Below are positions 8,784-18,180 of a stretch of DNA of 64,000 nucleotides, piece by piece. Numbering within the stretch: position 1 is the first letter of the stretch; each line of letters begins with the position of its first letter. A model generated the notes under the pieces. The model did not search any database and had not been told where the DNA came from. It worked only from the letters and a program-made list of their open reading frames with translations. The position numbers and the translations under genes were made by a program. This stretch comes from Paenibacillus hunanensis (GTDB lineage Bacteria > Bacillota > Bacilli > Paenibacillales > Paenibacillaceae): assembly GCF_014645615.1 (NCBI RefSeq), contig NZ_BMMB01000008.1:310001-374000 (forward strand). The letters are read 5' to 3'.

Positions 8784-10010
8784 ATGGACTATACAGAACA
8801 ATTTGATCACCCGCCGCAGCGGACAGGCACGAACTCGGAGAAATGGGATAAGCTACAGCATCTATTTGGCACGGAAGAGGCTTTGCCGTTGTGGGTAGCA
8901 GATATGGACTTTGCTGTACCTCAGCCGGTACAGGATGCACTCAAGCAAAGCGCCGAACATGGCGTAATCGGCTATTCCTTCCAATCAGACGCGTATTACG
9001 AAGCTTTACAGAGTTGGATGCGTAGTAAGCATGGCTGGGAAATTCAAAAGGATTGGGTCGTGTTCACACCGGGTGTTGTCGCATCGCTTAATTTTGCTGT
9101 GCATACCTTTACCGAGCCGGGCGACCGTGTAATGATTCAGACGCCAGTCTATCCACCATTTTATAGTGTTATTACAGGTCATGGACGCGAAGTGGTAGAG
9201 AATCCGCTACAACGCGATGAGGCTGGACGTTATACGATGGATTTCGAGCATCTGGAGCGTACGCTGGATAGCAGCATCAAAATGTTCATTCTGTGTAGTC
9301 CACACAATCCGATCGGACGTGTATGGACTCGCGAAGAGCTGGAACGTCTGGAGGAGCTGTGCGCGAAGCATGATATTCTAGTCGTTTCCGATGAGATTCA
9401 TGGTGATCTTGTATACGGTGAAGAGCCGCATATTCCGTTTGCGATGCTATCCGAGCGTGCACGCAATCGTAGTATCATCTGTACCGCCCCAAGTAAAACA
9501 TTTAACATTGCCGGGTTGAATACGTCGAATATTATTATTCCGAATGAAGAGCTACGCAACGCATTTGCCTTGCAGGTGAACAAGTTCGGCACCGGTCATA
9601 TTAGCCAGTTTGGTGTGGTTGCCACACAGGCAGCCTACAATGGCGGCAAAGAATGGCTCGACCAGTGTCTTGCCTATACACGTAGCAATATGGAATATGT
9701 GCAGCAGTATATTGCGGAGCATTTGCCAGAGGTGAAGGTGTGGATGCCAGAAGCGACGTACCTGCTCTGGCTCGACTTCAGTCGTCTCGGTATGGAGCAA
9801 ACGGATCTCGTACACTTCATGCTGCATGAAGCCAAGGTAGCACTCAACGATGGTCGTGCCTTTGGTACAACGGGAGAAGGCTTCCTGCGTATGAATGTAG
9901 CTTGCTCACGTCAGCTGCTGGAAGAAGCGATGAATCGGATTCATAACGCCATCGCGAAGCGTCGTCAGCATGAAAATGGCGAGCTGGTAGAGGCATCGTC
10001 GAATAATTAA
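8784..10010 (+). CDS. patB: PatB/MalY-family C-S lyase (cystathionine beta-lyase-like aminotransferase)
   Basis: A 408-residue PLP-dependent fold-type I enzyme. The Schiff-base lysine is Lys238 in APSKTFNIAGLNTSN. Other family motifs are WVADMDF near the N-terminus and CSPHNPIGRVW. PatB/MalY enzymes cleave the C-S bond of cystathionine and related cysteine conjugates, giving homocysteine or thiols, pyruvate and ammonia. GGAGG lies 8 bp before the ATG. The gene is monocistronic and ends at a bidirectional terminator shared with the convergent dipeptidase gene. An aminotransferase role cannot be excluded from sequence alone. Confidence 0.85.
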   Translation: MDYTEQFDHPPQRTGTNSEKWDKLQHLFGTEEALPLWVADMDFAVPQPVQDALKQSAEHGVIGYSFQSDAYYEALQSWMRSKHGWEIQKDWVVFTPGVVASLNFAVHTFTEPGDRVMIQTPVYPPFYSVITGHGREVVENPLQRDEAGRYTMDFEHLERTLDSSIKMFILCSPHNPIGRVWTREELERLEELCAKHDILVVSDEIHGDLVYGEEPHIPFAMLSERARNRSIICTAPSKTFNIAGLNTSNIIIPNEELRNAFALQVNKFGTGHISQFGVVATQAAYNGGKEWLDQCLAYTRSNMEYVQQYIAEHLPEVKVWMPEATYLLWLDFSRLGMEQTDLVHFMLHEAKVALNDGRAFGTTGEGFLRMNVACSRQLLEEAMNRIHNAIAKRRQHENGELVEASSNN

Positions 10011-10249
10011 GTCGACTGCGGATAGATTAAGGATACGTTAAAGGTAAGTTTAAGAAGCAGCGAAAAGATAGTTGAATAGCGCAAAGAGCGATTCTAACCG
10101 TACCCAGCTTAAACGCTATGATAGATTCCGTGAACCATAGGTAGCTAACCCTCCAACTTTAACTATTCTAATCTATCCTGTATAGGTAATCTGCTCTGTA
10201 TATGTAAAAGACCTTGATATTACGTTCATATCCAATTGAATAAAACGTT

Positions 10250-10297
10250 AAAAAGCGCCTGTCGTTCCACCATATGTGAAACGACAGGCGCTTTTTT
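10250..10297. terminator. Bidirectional terminator between patB and the dipeptidase gene
   Basis: AAAAAGCGCCTGTCGTT and its near-exact reverse complement flank a short CAC-catat-GTG core. The stem has A-runs on one side and T-runs on the other, so it can end transcription in both directions. Confidence 0.9.
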
Positions 10298-10326
10298 ATG
10301 AAGAGGTAGCAAACAAGCTAGGACAC

Positions 10327-11691
10327 TTAATCCACGCTGTTCAGGAATTCCACGATGGTCAGCAGACCTTTATCGAAGTTTTCCAGATTGAAATGCTCGT
10401 TCGGCGCGTGCAGGTTTTCGTCTGGCAAGCCGAAGCCCATCAGGACGACGGTTGGAGCGATCACACGGGAGAATTCCTCCACGATTGGGATCGAGCCGCC
10501 ATCCTTGGTGAACAATGCGCGTGTACCGTAAACGGAAGTGTATGCATCCGCTGCTTTTTGCAGCAGTTCATTTTCGGACGGATCGATGTTGAAAGCACGT
10601 GCTTTCTCGCCTGGTGTGATGGTCAGCTTGGCACCGTTTGGCTTCACAGCTTCCAGATGGGTGATAATTTTATCCATTACATCCTGTGGATTCTGGTCAG
10701 CGACAAGGCGGCAGGTGATTTTGGCATGGGCTTCTTTTGGAATAACAGTTTTGCTGCCTTCGCCCTGGAAGCCGCCGTATACGCCATTCAGCTCCAGTGT
10801 TGGACGAGCACCAATGCGCTCTACGAAGGAGTAGCCTTCTTCGCCGTGCAGTGCCGTCAGCTCCAGATCCTGTTGCAGCTTTTGCTCGTTAAAGCCTTGC
10901 TTTTCGAACTCCGCGCGCATCTCATCGGATAGTGGCAATACCTCGTCATAGAAGCCTTCGACGAGCACCTTACCATCGCGATCATGCAGTGTTGCCAGTA
11001 GCTCCACCATTGCATGCAGCGCATTCGGTACGCCGCCACCGAAGGAACCGGAGTGCAGATCGGTATTGGCGGTATGGATCGCAACCTCAAGTGAGCACAG
11101 ACCACGCAGACCGGTGCTGATCGCTGGCTTGCCGCGCTCTAATAGTGAGGTGTCAGACACGAGTACCGCGTCCGCTGCGAGTTGCTCACGATTCGCTTCC
11201 AGGAATGCTGGCAGGTGAGCGCTGGAAATTTCCTCTTCACCCTCGATGCAGAACTTGATGTTAACAGGCAGCTTGCCTTCCTGCTTGAGGATCGCTTCAA
11301 CCGCCTTCACATGTAAGAACACCTGGCCTTTATCATCGGTTGCGCCACGGGCAAATAGCTTGTCCCCACGTACTTCCGGTTCAAAAGGTGGCGACTGCCA
11401 CAGATGCAGCGGATCAACCGGCTGTACATCGTAGTGACCGTACACGAGAATCGTTGGTTTGCCTGGTGCATGTAGATGATCCGCAGTAACGATCGGATGA
11501 CCGTTCGTCGGATTGATTTTTACATTTTCAAGTCCAGCCGCAGTCAGCTTGTCTGCAAGCCATTCAGCTGCACGCTGCATATCCGGCTTGTGCTCGGACA
11601 GCGCGGAAATACTCGGAATGGACAACCATTCCTTCAGCTCGGCGAGCTGCTGCTCGCGGTTCTCCTGAAAATATGTAGCATAATTAGTCAT
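10327..11691 (-). CDS. M20-family dipeptidase (zinc metallopeptidase)
   Basis: A 454-residue cytoplasmic M20 peptidase of the CNDP/dipeptidase type. Metal-binding motifs are YGHYDVQP (His and first Asp), GATDDKGQ (bridging Asp) and EGEEEISS (catalytic Glu pair), with the dimerisation lid domain between about residues 200 and 320. It hydrolyses dipeptides or related amide substrates; the exact substrate cannot be told. The start MTNYATYF follows GAGGAGG by 9 bp; an upstream in-frame ATG at 11730 lacks an SD. Single gene, convergent with patB. Confidence 0.87.
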   Translation of the reverse strand: MTNYATYFQENREQQLAELKEWLSIPSISALSEHKPDMQRAAEWLADKLTAAGLENVKINPTNGHPIVTADHLHAPGKPTILVYGHYDVQPVDPLHLWQSPPFEPEVRGDKLFARGATDDKGQVFLHVKAVEAILKQEGKLPVNIKFCIEGEEEISSAHLPAFLEANREQLAADAVLVSDTSLLERGKPAISTGLRGLCSLEVAIHTANTDLHSGSFGGGVPNALHAMVELLATLHDRDGKVLVEGFYDEVLPLSDEMRAEFEKQGFNEQKLQQDLELTALHGEEGYSFVERIGARPTLELNGVYGGFQGEGSKTVIPKEAHAKITCRLVADQNPQDVMDKIITHLEAVKPNGAKLTITPGEKARAFNIDPSENELLQKAADAYTSVYGTRALFTKDGGSIPIVEEFSRVIAPTVVLMGFGLPDENLHAPNEHFNLENFDKGLLTIVEFLNSVD

Positions 11692-11804
11692 GTTTGAATT
11701 CCTCCTCAACTGATCATGGCAATGATCCATACAAGACGATAAGTATCGCTTGCAACGTTATGGATTCCATTGTACACCTTTTAACCACTGGACGAAAATA
11801 AGAA

Positions 11805-11850
11805 CACAAAAATAGCGACCTCTCTGTACAGAGAAGCCGCTATTTTTGTG
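11805..11850. terminator. Perfectly flanked bidirectional hairpin
   Basis: CACAAAAATAGCG and CGCTATTTTTGTG (13 bp) enclose an inner TCTCT-gtac-AGAGA stem. The A/T-tracts make it a potential terminator on either strand. On the minus strand it would terminate transcription of the now-degenerate reading frame at 11887-12033. Confidence 0.8.
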
Positions 11851-11886
11851 AATATCGGGTGTGTTGTTAATTGCGTAGAGGTGGAT

Positions 11887-12033
11887 TTATTTGGTAGTGA
11901 TCTCGACCTGTTTGTCAGAACTGTTCCATTTGTAGTCAATGCCTGTTGATTCCCCGATCTTCGCCAGTGGAATAGTTGTGCTTGAAAATGTAGTTGAATC
12001 CAGCACAGCTACACCGCCTACTGTCACGGTGCA
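11887..12033 (-). pseudogene. C-terminal remnant of a copper-amine-oxidase-N-like 'stalk' domain protein
   Basis: The minus strand encodes about 48 residues ending in TAA: a VGGVAVLDSTTF strand, then TTIPLAKIGESTGIDYKW and SSDKQVEITTK. This resembles the last repeat of Paenibacillus stalk-domain surface proteins (...PLR.IGE..G...W....K.V.I). An in-frame TGA lies just upstream and there is no start or SD, so the piece cannot encode a normal protein. It retains its own terminator downstream (11805-11850). I read it as a decayed gene. The family assignment is tentative. Confidence 0.5.
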
Positions 12034-12170
12034 TGAATAATGAAGCTGCAATCATGCTTAATAGGAGGAATGGAAGCGTCAGCTATATTTGTGCCTATAC
12101 GCTGTACTATAATAATTGCAATTTATACAGTCATACGACCGATGATGACCAACGAACAGGAGGCTATTCG

Positions 12171-13055
12171 ATGAAGCTAGCAACGATTAACGTTCAGGGT
12201 AAAGAGCAAGTAGCCGTCGTACTGGAAGGGAAATACATATTGCTGGAGCAGATCAACGATGCATGGGGAGAGCAGTGGGCAACAGAGATGTTCGACTTGA
12301 TTACCAGCTCACAGCTAGAATCGCTGGCGCAGGGTCTTGCTACAGCTAGTCCAGAGCAGCTAGAAAGGTTAACCGCTATACCTGCGGCAGAGATTGTGCA
12401 TGCTCCATTGTATCGTCATCCACGCAAAATATGGGGCATTGGCATGAACTATGTAGCAGATGAAGTCGAGCTAAACGCGTCTGATCGAGATGAAGAACCT
12501 GTAAGCTTCATGAAGCCAGATACGACGATCATCGGGCCAGAGGATCATATCGAGCTACCACTGCAATCGGAAAAGGTAACCGCAGAAGGCGAGCTTGCTA
12601 TTATTATCGGTCAGACCTGTCGTCATATAACAGAGCAGGATGCACCTGTTTATGTAGCAGGCTTAGCCGCTACACTGGATGTGACCGCAGCCGATATTCA
12701 CGCACGGCATCCACGTTTTCTAGCGCGCGCGAAAAGCTTTGATACTTTTTTCGGCTTGGGTTCACAGCTGATTACGCTGGATGAAGTCCCCGATCTATTG
12801 CAGCTGACGGTACAGACCCATCATAATGACAAGCTGGTGCATCATAATCGCACCTATTATATGAAGTTTCGCCCGTGGTATATCGTGTCGTTTCTATCGC
12901 AGGTGATGACGCTGCTGCCCGGCGATATCATTATGACCGGAACGCCGGGTGCCGTCGTTATCCGTGAGGGCGATACGGTGGGCTGCTCCATTTTGGACGA
13001 AAAAGGACAGCCCCTGTTAGAGACTGTCCGTAATCAAGTTCGTTTACAGGCTTGA
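12171..13055 (+). CDS. Fumarylacetoacetate hydrolase-family protein
   Basis: A 294-residue FAH-superfamily enzyme. The conserved core is readable: IWGIGMNYVADEVE, FMKPDTTIIGPEDHIELP, the metal ligands in TAEGELAIIIG, LDVTAADI, and the C-terminal LLPGDIIMTGTPGAVV. Such enzymes hydrolyse or decarboxylate acylpyruvate-type or 2-keto-enoic substrates in catabolism of aromatics or sugars. The substrate is not deducible. ACAGGAGG lies 8 bp before the ATG; the frame is open further upstream to 11994 but that part overlaps the pseudogene remnant and lacks an SD. No pathway partners are adjacent. Confidence 0.82.
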   Translation: MKLATINVQGKEQVAVVLEGKYILLEQINDAWGEQWATEMFDLITSSQLESLAQGLATASPEQLERLTAIPAAEIVHAPLYRHPRKIWGIGMNYVADEVELNASDRDEEPVSFMKPDTTIIGPEDHIELPLQSEKVTAEGELAIIIGQTCRHITEQDAPVYVAGLAATLDVTAADIHARHPRFLARAKSFDTFFGLGSQLITLDEVPDLLQLTVQTHHNDKLVHHNRTYYMKFRPWYIVSFLSQVMTLLPGDIIMTGTPGAVVIREGDTVGCSILDEKGQPLLETVRNQVRLQA

Positions 13056-13133
13056 TCATCATTCAGTATAATGCGTTCATCAACGCGCTAATCGTCGCTT
13101 AGATGGAGTCTCCAGATAGGCAGCGTGGATGGA

Positions 13134-13562
13134 TCAATGACTTTCCTTCGTTTGTCTCAGATTGGATAAGAACAGCGCACCGATCAGCACCAGAATGGCG
13201 AGTGACCAGCCGAGCGTATGCAGCGCATCGTCATGATCCACGATAATGAGTCGGATGATCGCGGTAATACCGATGTAAATAAAATAACGTAATGGAAAAT
13301 GGAATTTGGCTTCAAAGTATTTGATAATTAATGCCAGAAACTCAAAGTACAAAAAGAATACGAGCAATTCATCGGTGAACTGATAATAGCTAACCGTCGT
13401 GTCATTCGTTAGAAAAATAAGCGAAAATATCGACCATGTCTCATAGATCAGCAATACACTTAGCACAAGTGCCATCCCGATCAGACATACATTCAGTACC
13501 ATTTGCAAAACGATCGGTACATGGTGCATACGCAATTTAGTGGATAGGTCTTTGATTGTCAT
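13134..13562 (-). CDS. psiE: PsiE-family membrane protein (copy 1)
   Basis: A 142-residue protein with about four membrane helices. The most conserved part reads FFLYFEFLALIIKYF then HFPLRYFIYIGITAIIRLIIVDHD, the PsiE (phosphate-starvation-inducible) family core. Function is unknown in any organism. AGAGGG lies 6 bp before the ATG. A second PsiE copy at 46432 shares this core almost residue for residue (see findings). No Pho box was recognised. The gene is convergent with the FAH gene and apparently monocistronic. Confidence 0.85.
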   Translation of the reverse strand: MTIKDLSTKLRMHHVPIVLQMVLNVCLIGMALVLSVLLIYETWSIFSLIFLTNDTTVSYYQFTDELLVFFLYFEFLALIIKYFEAKFHFPLRYFIYIGITAIIRLIIVDHDDALHTLGWSLAILVLIGALFLSNLRQTKESH

Positions 13563-13930
13563 TGTAATCCCTCTTCACTGTTAAAAATGGTTCCAGTATA
13601 GCCCTGCATTGTTCAGGCAAGCAGTTAGCATCGATAAGCTTGAAGCTCACGCGAAAAATCAATTGTTAGCCGATGCAGCAAGATCATTCCAGTGTGATCC
13701 TCTCGGTGGCTTACTGGTGAATACGGTTAGTGTAGCTGAGCGATTTGTCGCTCGTGTGTCCTTGCATTTGTTTTCTTGCTACGGGGGTATGGAGCGGATC
13801 GAGTGGCCGCTCGATTGCTGCTAAACGGCGGCTGGATTGCTCATGTTGTATAATGAAGGGAAGCAATCTGTCCTGCCAGCGAATCGATGGTCATTCGCTC
13901 GTAAGGCGCAGGGAAGAAAGGAATGCAGGT

Positions 13931-15055
13931 ATGCGTAAAACAGTCATTGTAGTCGGTGGCGGCATTCTAGGCGCTTCGACTGCGTATCAATTAAGTAAAC
14001 AGGATGTCGATGTGATTGTGATCGATCGGCAGCATACAGGTCAGGCGACAGATGCAGCGGCAGGGATTATTTGCCCGTGGTTATCGCAGCGTCGCAATCA
14101 GACCTGGTATCGACTGGCCAGTGGAGGGGCGCGCTTTTATCCTGAATTCATCGCTGAACTGGCGCAGCATGGCGAGCATAATACAGGCTATGCACGTGTA
14201 GGTGCGCTTAGCCTGCACCATGATCATGATAAAATACTCGCTATGCAAAAACGCGCACTCAAGCGGCTCGAAGCAGCACCCGAGATCGGTGAGATTACCT
14301 TGCTCAATGAAGATGAGGTGCGCGAACGATTTCCTTTACTGGATGAAGGCTATGAAGCGGTGCATGTGAGTGGTGCGGCGCGAATCGATGGACGCTTGCT
14401 ACGCGATGCGCTGCTACGTGCCGCTGTGCGTCATGGAGCGACCCTATTACATGGAGAAGCGGTGCTGGAGCAGAAGGGGCAACGCGTTGTTGGTGTAAAA
14501 GTTGCTGGACAGCGATATGCAGCCGATGAGGTGGTCATCTGTGCTGGCGCATGGGCAACCGAACTGCTCGCTGGTATCGGCATTACATTTCAGATGCATT
14601 ATCAGAAGGCACAGATTATGCATGTGAAGCTGGAAACGGACTACGACACAGGTAGCTGGCCTGTTGTCATGCCGCCGACCGATCAATATTTGCTTGCCTT
14701 TGAGCAGCAACGAATCGTCATTGGGGCTACACATGAGAATGATGTGACTGGCTATGATACACGGGTGACACCGGGCGGAATGCAGGAGGTGCTGAATAAG
14801 GGACTGGAGCTAGCGCCACAGCTTGCAAATAGCACATTTACTGAGATGCGAGTAGGCTTCCGTCCGTTTACAGCAGACTTCTTGCCCGTATTTGGCGCAA
14901 TGCCGGGTTGGAGCGGCTTATTCATAGCGAACGGATTAGGCGCTTCTGGATTGACGATGGGGCCGTATATTGGATACTTACTCGCTCAGCTTGTCCTTGG
15001 CGAGCAGCCCGAGCTTCCGGTGGAGGATTATACGGTAGCGAAGGCGCTTGGTTGA
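13931..15055 (+). CDS. FAD-dependent oxidoreductase, DadA/glycine-oxidase-like
   Basis: A 374-residue flavoprotein of the DAO fold. The dinucleotide-binding motif VVGGGILGASTAYQLSK starts at residue 6, followed by the acidic residue of the second strand (VIDRQ). Later features are DAAAGIICPW and the C-terminal FIANGLGASGLTMGP that contacts FAD. Family members oxidatively deaminate D-amino acids, glycine or sarcosine. The substrate is not resolvable. The start at 13931 follows AAAGGA by 8 bp; the open frame upstream has no SD. Single gene with its own terminator. Confidence 0.83.
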   Translation: MRKTVIVVGGGILGASTAYQLSKQDVDVIVIDRQHTGQATDAAAGIICPWLSQRRNQTWYRLASGGARFYPEFIAELAQHGEHNTGYARVGALSLHHDHDKILAMQKRALKRLEAAPEIGEITLLNEDEVRERFPLLDEGYEAVHVSGAARIDGRLLRDALLRAAVRHGATLLHGEAVLEQKGQRVVGVKVAGQRYAADEVVICAGAWATELLAGIGITFQMHYQKAQIMHVKLETDYDTGSWPVVMPPTDQYLLAFEQQRIVIGATHENDVTGYDTRVTPGGMQEVLNKGLELAPQLANSTFTEMRVGFRPFTADFLPVFGAMPGWSGLFIANGLGASGLTMGPYIGYLLAQLVLGEQPELPVEDYTVAKALG

Positions 15056-15157
15056 TGACCGTATGGTGCATTTCATCAACCTTATTCAGCTCAAAATCCG
15101 AATATCTGTATATATGCTTCATACATGCTTCTTCATAGATGTTGCGATCTGATCAAA

Positions 15158-15196
15158 GGACGTTTTCCAATTATTAATTGGGAAGCGTCTTTTTTA
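15158..15196 (+). terminator. Terminator of the DadA-like gene
   Basis: GGACGTTTTCCAATTA pairs with TAATTGGGAAGCGTCT (two G-U pairs) and is followed by TTTTTT. Confidence 0.85.
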
Positions 15197-15309
15197 GTTT
15201 CATCATCATAAATATAAAATGGTATATACAACATCTGTACTAACGGTTAATCAAAAAGAGGATCGATTCCCATCCTCTATAACTTGCCAAACACCATAAA
15301 AATTACCCG

Positions 15310-15338
15310 TTGACAAATAAGTTTCCCTGAGGCAAAAT
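15310..15338 (+). promoter_or_regulatory. mntH promoter with overlapping MntR operator
   Basis: TTGACA (15310-15315) and CAAAAT (15333-15338) are separated by 17 bp. The stretch AGTTTCCCTGAGGCAAAAT (15320-15338), read in reverse complement, is ATTTTGCCTCAGGGAAACT. This closely matches the MntR operator known from Bacillus mntH and mntA (TTTGCCTTAAGGAAACT). It covers the spacer and -10 box, the position expected for manganese-dependent repression by MntR. Confidence 0.85.
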
Positions 15339-15458
15339 ATGGGCAGAAACAATTTAATGTATATTTTGATGCAAATCATGATGATGAATCGACATACGAA
15401 CAACATAGACGCAATGACACCATTATAGAAACATAGAGACAGAAATGAGGGAGAGAAC

Positions 15459-16829
15459 ATGAATTCTGAAGTAGAGCTGGAACCTACCTCCGGTATCAAA
15501 AAGAATAGCTGGCTGCGTAGCAGCTCATCGATCAGTCTGGAGGAAGTGAATAATACAGTCAAAATTCCGCAAAATGCTGGATTCTGGCGCAAATTTTTTG
15601 CCTTTGCTGGCCCTGGCGCGCTTGTAGCGGTCGGCTACGTCGATCCGGGGAACTGGGCAACCTCGATTGCTGGTGGTTCACGATTCGGCTATACGCTGCT
15701 ATCGGTCGTGCTTATCTCCAGCCTGGTAGCGATGCTACTGCAAACACTCGCTGCCAAGCTCGGGATCGTGACAGGGAAGGATCTAGCGCAGGCTACACGG
15801 GATGCAACTGGCCCTAAGACCGCTGTATTTCTGTGGATTTTGACCGAGCTTGCGATTATTGCCACCGATCTAGCGGAGGTGATCGGTTCAGCGATTGCAC
15901 TGAATCTGTTATTCGGTATTCCGCTGTTATGGGGCATTCTGATTACCACCTTTGATGTATTGCTACTGCTGTTATTGCAGAAAAAAGGCTTTCGGATTAT
16001 TGAATCGATCGTTATCGTACTGATGGCTACGATCTTTGTGATCTTTGGCTTTGAAATGATCGCTGCACGTCCTGATGTAGCAGCGCTGTTTGGCGGATAT
16101 ATTCCCAAGCTTGAGGTTGTAACCAACTCGTCAATGCTATTCGTGGCGCTGGGTATTCTCGGTGCAACCGTGATGCCGCACAATCTGTATCTACATTCCT
16201 CGATCATCCAATCGCGTCAATATAAACGCACACTGGAAGGGAAAAAGGAAGCCGTCAAATTTGCCAGACTCGATTCGGTTGCCTCACTTACGGTGGCATT
16301 TCTGATCAACTCGGCTATTTTGATTCTTGGAGCCGCTGCTTTTTATGGTAGTGGATTGCAGGTTACTGAGATTGAAGCGGCTTACCAGCTGCTCAGTCCA
16401 ACGGTCGGTGTCGGCATTGCCAGCACATTGTTCGCTGTTGCCCTGCTCGCTTCGGGTCAGAACTCGACCATTACGGGTACACTGGCAGGACAGATCGTGA
16501 TGGAGGGCTTTGTACGACTGCGCATATCGCCTGTACTGCGTCGTGTGATCACACGTCTGCTGGCGGTTGTACCAGCCTTCATCGTTACGTGGCTGTACGG
16601 TTCGAGTGGTACAGGGAATCTGTTGCTCTGGAGTCAGGTCGTACTGAGCTTGCAGCTGCCATTTGCGATTATTCCACTCGTACGCTTTACCAGTGATAAG
16701 GGGAAAATGGGTAGCTTTGCAAACTCACGCGCCACCAAATGGCTGGCATGGACAGCGACAGGTGTGATCGTTGCACTGAATCTGTTCCTGATCGGTTATC
16801 TGTTCTTAACAGGTGAGCAATTAGGGTAA
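15459..16829 (+). CDS. mntH: Manganese transporter, NRAMP family
   Basis: A 456-residue proton-coupled Mn(II) importer with 11 predicted membrane helices. The two metal-site motifs are visible: DPGNW in helix 1 (about residues 60-65) and MPHNLYLHSS in helix 6 (about residue 230). A hydrophilic N-terminal extension of ~45 residues precedes helix 1. GAGGGAG lies 8 bp upstream of the ATG. The MntR operator in the promoter predicts expression only when manganese is scarce. Monocistronic, ended by a strong hairpin. Confidence 0.95.
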   Translation: MNSEVELEPTSGIKKNSWLRSSSSISLEEVNNTVKIPQNAGFWRKFFAFAGPGALVAVGYVDPGNWATSIAGGSRFGYTLLSVVLISSLVAMLLQTLAAKLGIVTGKDLAQATRDATGPKTAVFLWILTELAIIATDLAEVIGSAIALNLLFGIPLLWGILITTFDVLLLLLLQKKGFRIIESIVIVLMATIFVIFGFEMIAARPDVAALFGGYIPKLEVVTNSSMLFVALGILGATVMPHNLYLHSSIIQSRQYKRTLEGKKEAVKFARLDSVASLTVAFLINSAILILGAAAFYGSGLQVTEIEAAYQLLSPTVGVGIASTLFAVALLASGQNSTITGTLAGQIVMEGFVRLRISPVLRRVITRLLAVVPAFIVTWLYGSSGTGNLLLWSQVVLSLQLPFAIIPLVRFTSDKGKMGSFANSRATKWLAWTATGVIVALNLFLIGYLFLTGEQLG

Positions 16830-16862
16830 ATGAATGTGATATAAAATTCATCGTTTTATAGG

Positions 16863-16898
16863 AAGACCGCTCTGGCATATGCACAGAGCGGTCTTTTT
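16863..16898 (+). terminator. Terminator of mntH
   Basis: AAGACCGCTCT and AGAGCGGTCTT form a perfect 11-bp stem with an 11-nt loop, followed by Ts. Confidence 0.9.
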
Positions 16899-16950
16899 GC
16901 TATACCTGAATAGCGTTTGTAGAGACAAGCGGAAAAAATATAAAATGCAA

Positions 16951-17011
16951 TTGACTGTAAGCGCTTTTAGTAATAGTATTTAATCATATTATAATCAAAA
17001 GTTAATCATTA
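16951..17011 (+). promoter_or_regulatory. iolE promoter with cre-like site and three IolR-type 11-bp repeats
   Basis: TTGACT (16951-16956), 17 bp, TAGTAT (16974-16979). TGTAAGCGCTTTTA (16956-16969) matches the CcpA cre consensus except for one T. Immediately after the -10, three tandem 11-mers follow: TTTAATCATAT, TATAATCAAAA and GTTAATCATTA (16979-17011). The middle register contains TAATCAAAAGT, a full match to the published B. subtilis IolR consensus WRAYCAADARD. This predicts induction by inositol and carbon catabolite repression. Confidence 0.75.
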
Positions 17012-17053
17012 TTTCACCAATATACTCATTTATCGAGGACAAGGGGGACGGAC

Positions 17054-17956
17054 ATGACAGCACAGAGCATTCACTGGGGGATTGCGCCGATTGGCTGGCG
17101 TAATGATGATGTACCTGAGATCGGGGCAGGGAACACATTGTCGCATCTATTGAGCGATATTGTCGTAGCTGGCTTTGAAGGGACAGAGGTAGGCGGCTTT
17201 TTCCCATCGGCAGAGGTGTTAAAGCGTGAGCTGAAGCTGCGTAAGCTTCGCATCGCCGGGCAATGGTTTAGCAGTTATCTGATTCGTGATGGATTGGAGC
17301 AGGTACTGCCTGCATTTCGTGCGCAATGCCTGTATTTGCAGGATGTGGAAGCGAGTGTGATTGTCATTTCCGAGCAGACATACAGCGTGCAAGGACTGGA
17401 TCGGGATGTATTCGCGCAAAAGCCCTATTTTAACGATGAGGAATGGGAAGTGCTGTGCAGCGGTCTGAATGAGCTGGGCAAGGTAGCCGAGGAATACGGA
17501 CTGAAGCTTGTATATCATCATCATATGGGTACCGGTGTGCAGACCGCGCAGGAGATCGATCGTCTGATGGCAGGTACGGATGCGGCGCACGTGCATTTGT
17601 TGTATGATACCGGGCATATTTATGTATCAGATGGCGAATATATGTCTGTTCTGCGCAAGCATATTGATCGTGTGCGTCATGTGCATTTTAAAGATGCACG
17701 GTTGCAGGTGCTTTCGGATTGTCGGGAGCAGGGCAGATCGTTCCGCGATTGCTTTTTAAGTGGCATGTTCACCGTGCCTGGAGATGGCTGTATTGATTTT
17801 AGTGAAGCCTATGACTTTTTAATAGAGAATGGGTATAGCGGCTGGATCGTGATTGAAGCGGAGCAGGACCCGGATGTAGCGCATCCGCTGGAGTATGCGC
17901 TGATCGCGCGGCGGTATATTGATGAGCAGCTACTGCGCTCGGCAGCACCTCATTGA
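17054..17956 (+). CDS. iolE: 2-keto-myo-inositol (inosose) dehydratase IolE
   Basis: A 300-residue TIM-barrel enzyme of the xylose-isomerase-like family. It dehydrates scyllo-inosose to 3D-(3,5/4)-trihydroxycyclohexane-1,2-dione, the second step of myo-inositol degradation. The sequence is very like Bacillus IolE over its whole length: WGIAPIGWRNDD at the start, then GTEVGGFFP, VVYHHHMGTGVQT-type metal region, LLYDTGHIYVSDG, HVHFKDAR and GWIVIEAEQDPDVA. GGGGGAC lies just upstream of the ATG. It is the first gene after the IolR-type operator, with iolG 225 bp downstream. Confidence 0.95.
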   Translation: MTAQSIHWGIAPIGWRNDDVPEIGAGNTLSHLLSDIVVAGFEGTEVGGFFPSAEVLKRELKLRKLRIAGQWFSSYLIRDGLEQVLPAFRAQCLYLQDVEASVIVISEQTYSVQGLDRDVFAQKPYFNDEEWEVLCSGLNELGKVAEEYGLKLVYHHHMGTGVQTAQEIDRLMAGTDAAHVHLLYDTGHIYVSDGEYMSVLRKHIDRVRHVHFKDARLQVLSDCREQGRSFRDCFLSGMFTVPGDGCIDFSEAYDFLIENGYSGWIVIEAEQDPDVAHPLEYALIARRYIDEQLLRSAAPH

Positions 17957-18180
17957 GGATCATGCAGCACTAATCGTGGTTATTATAGACGAGAGTCGTT
18001 CGATATGAATACAGACAGAATACAATGCTATCGAAAGTATGCCTGTAGGATACAGAACGAATGAAGCGTACAAAAAGCATACATTTAATAAGCGACAGAT
18101 AGCCTGTAGCAAGATGGAGCTGCTTCGGCAGACACAAAGTTGTACACCCCCAAGCCAATTTTATTCAGGAGGCAAGCAAA

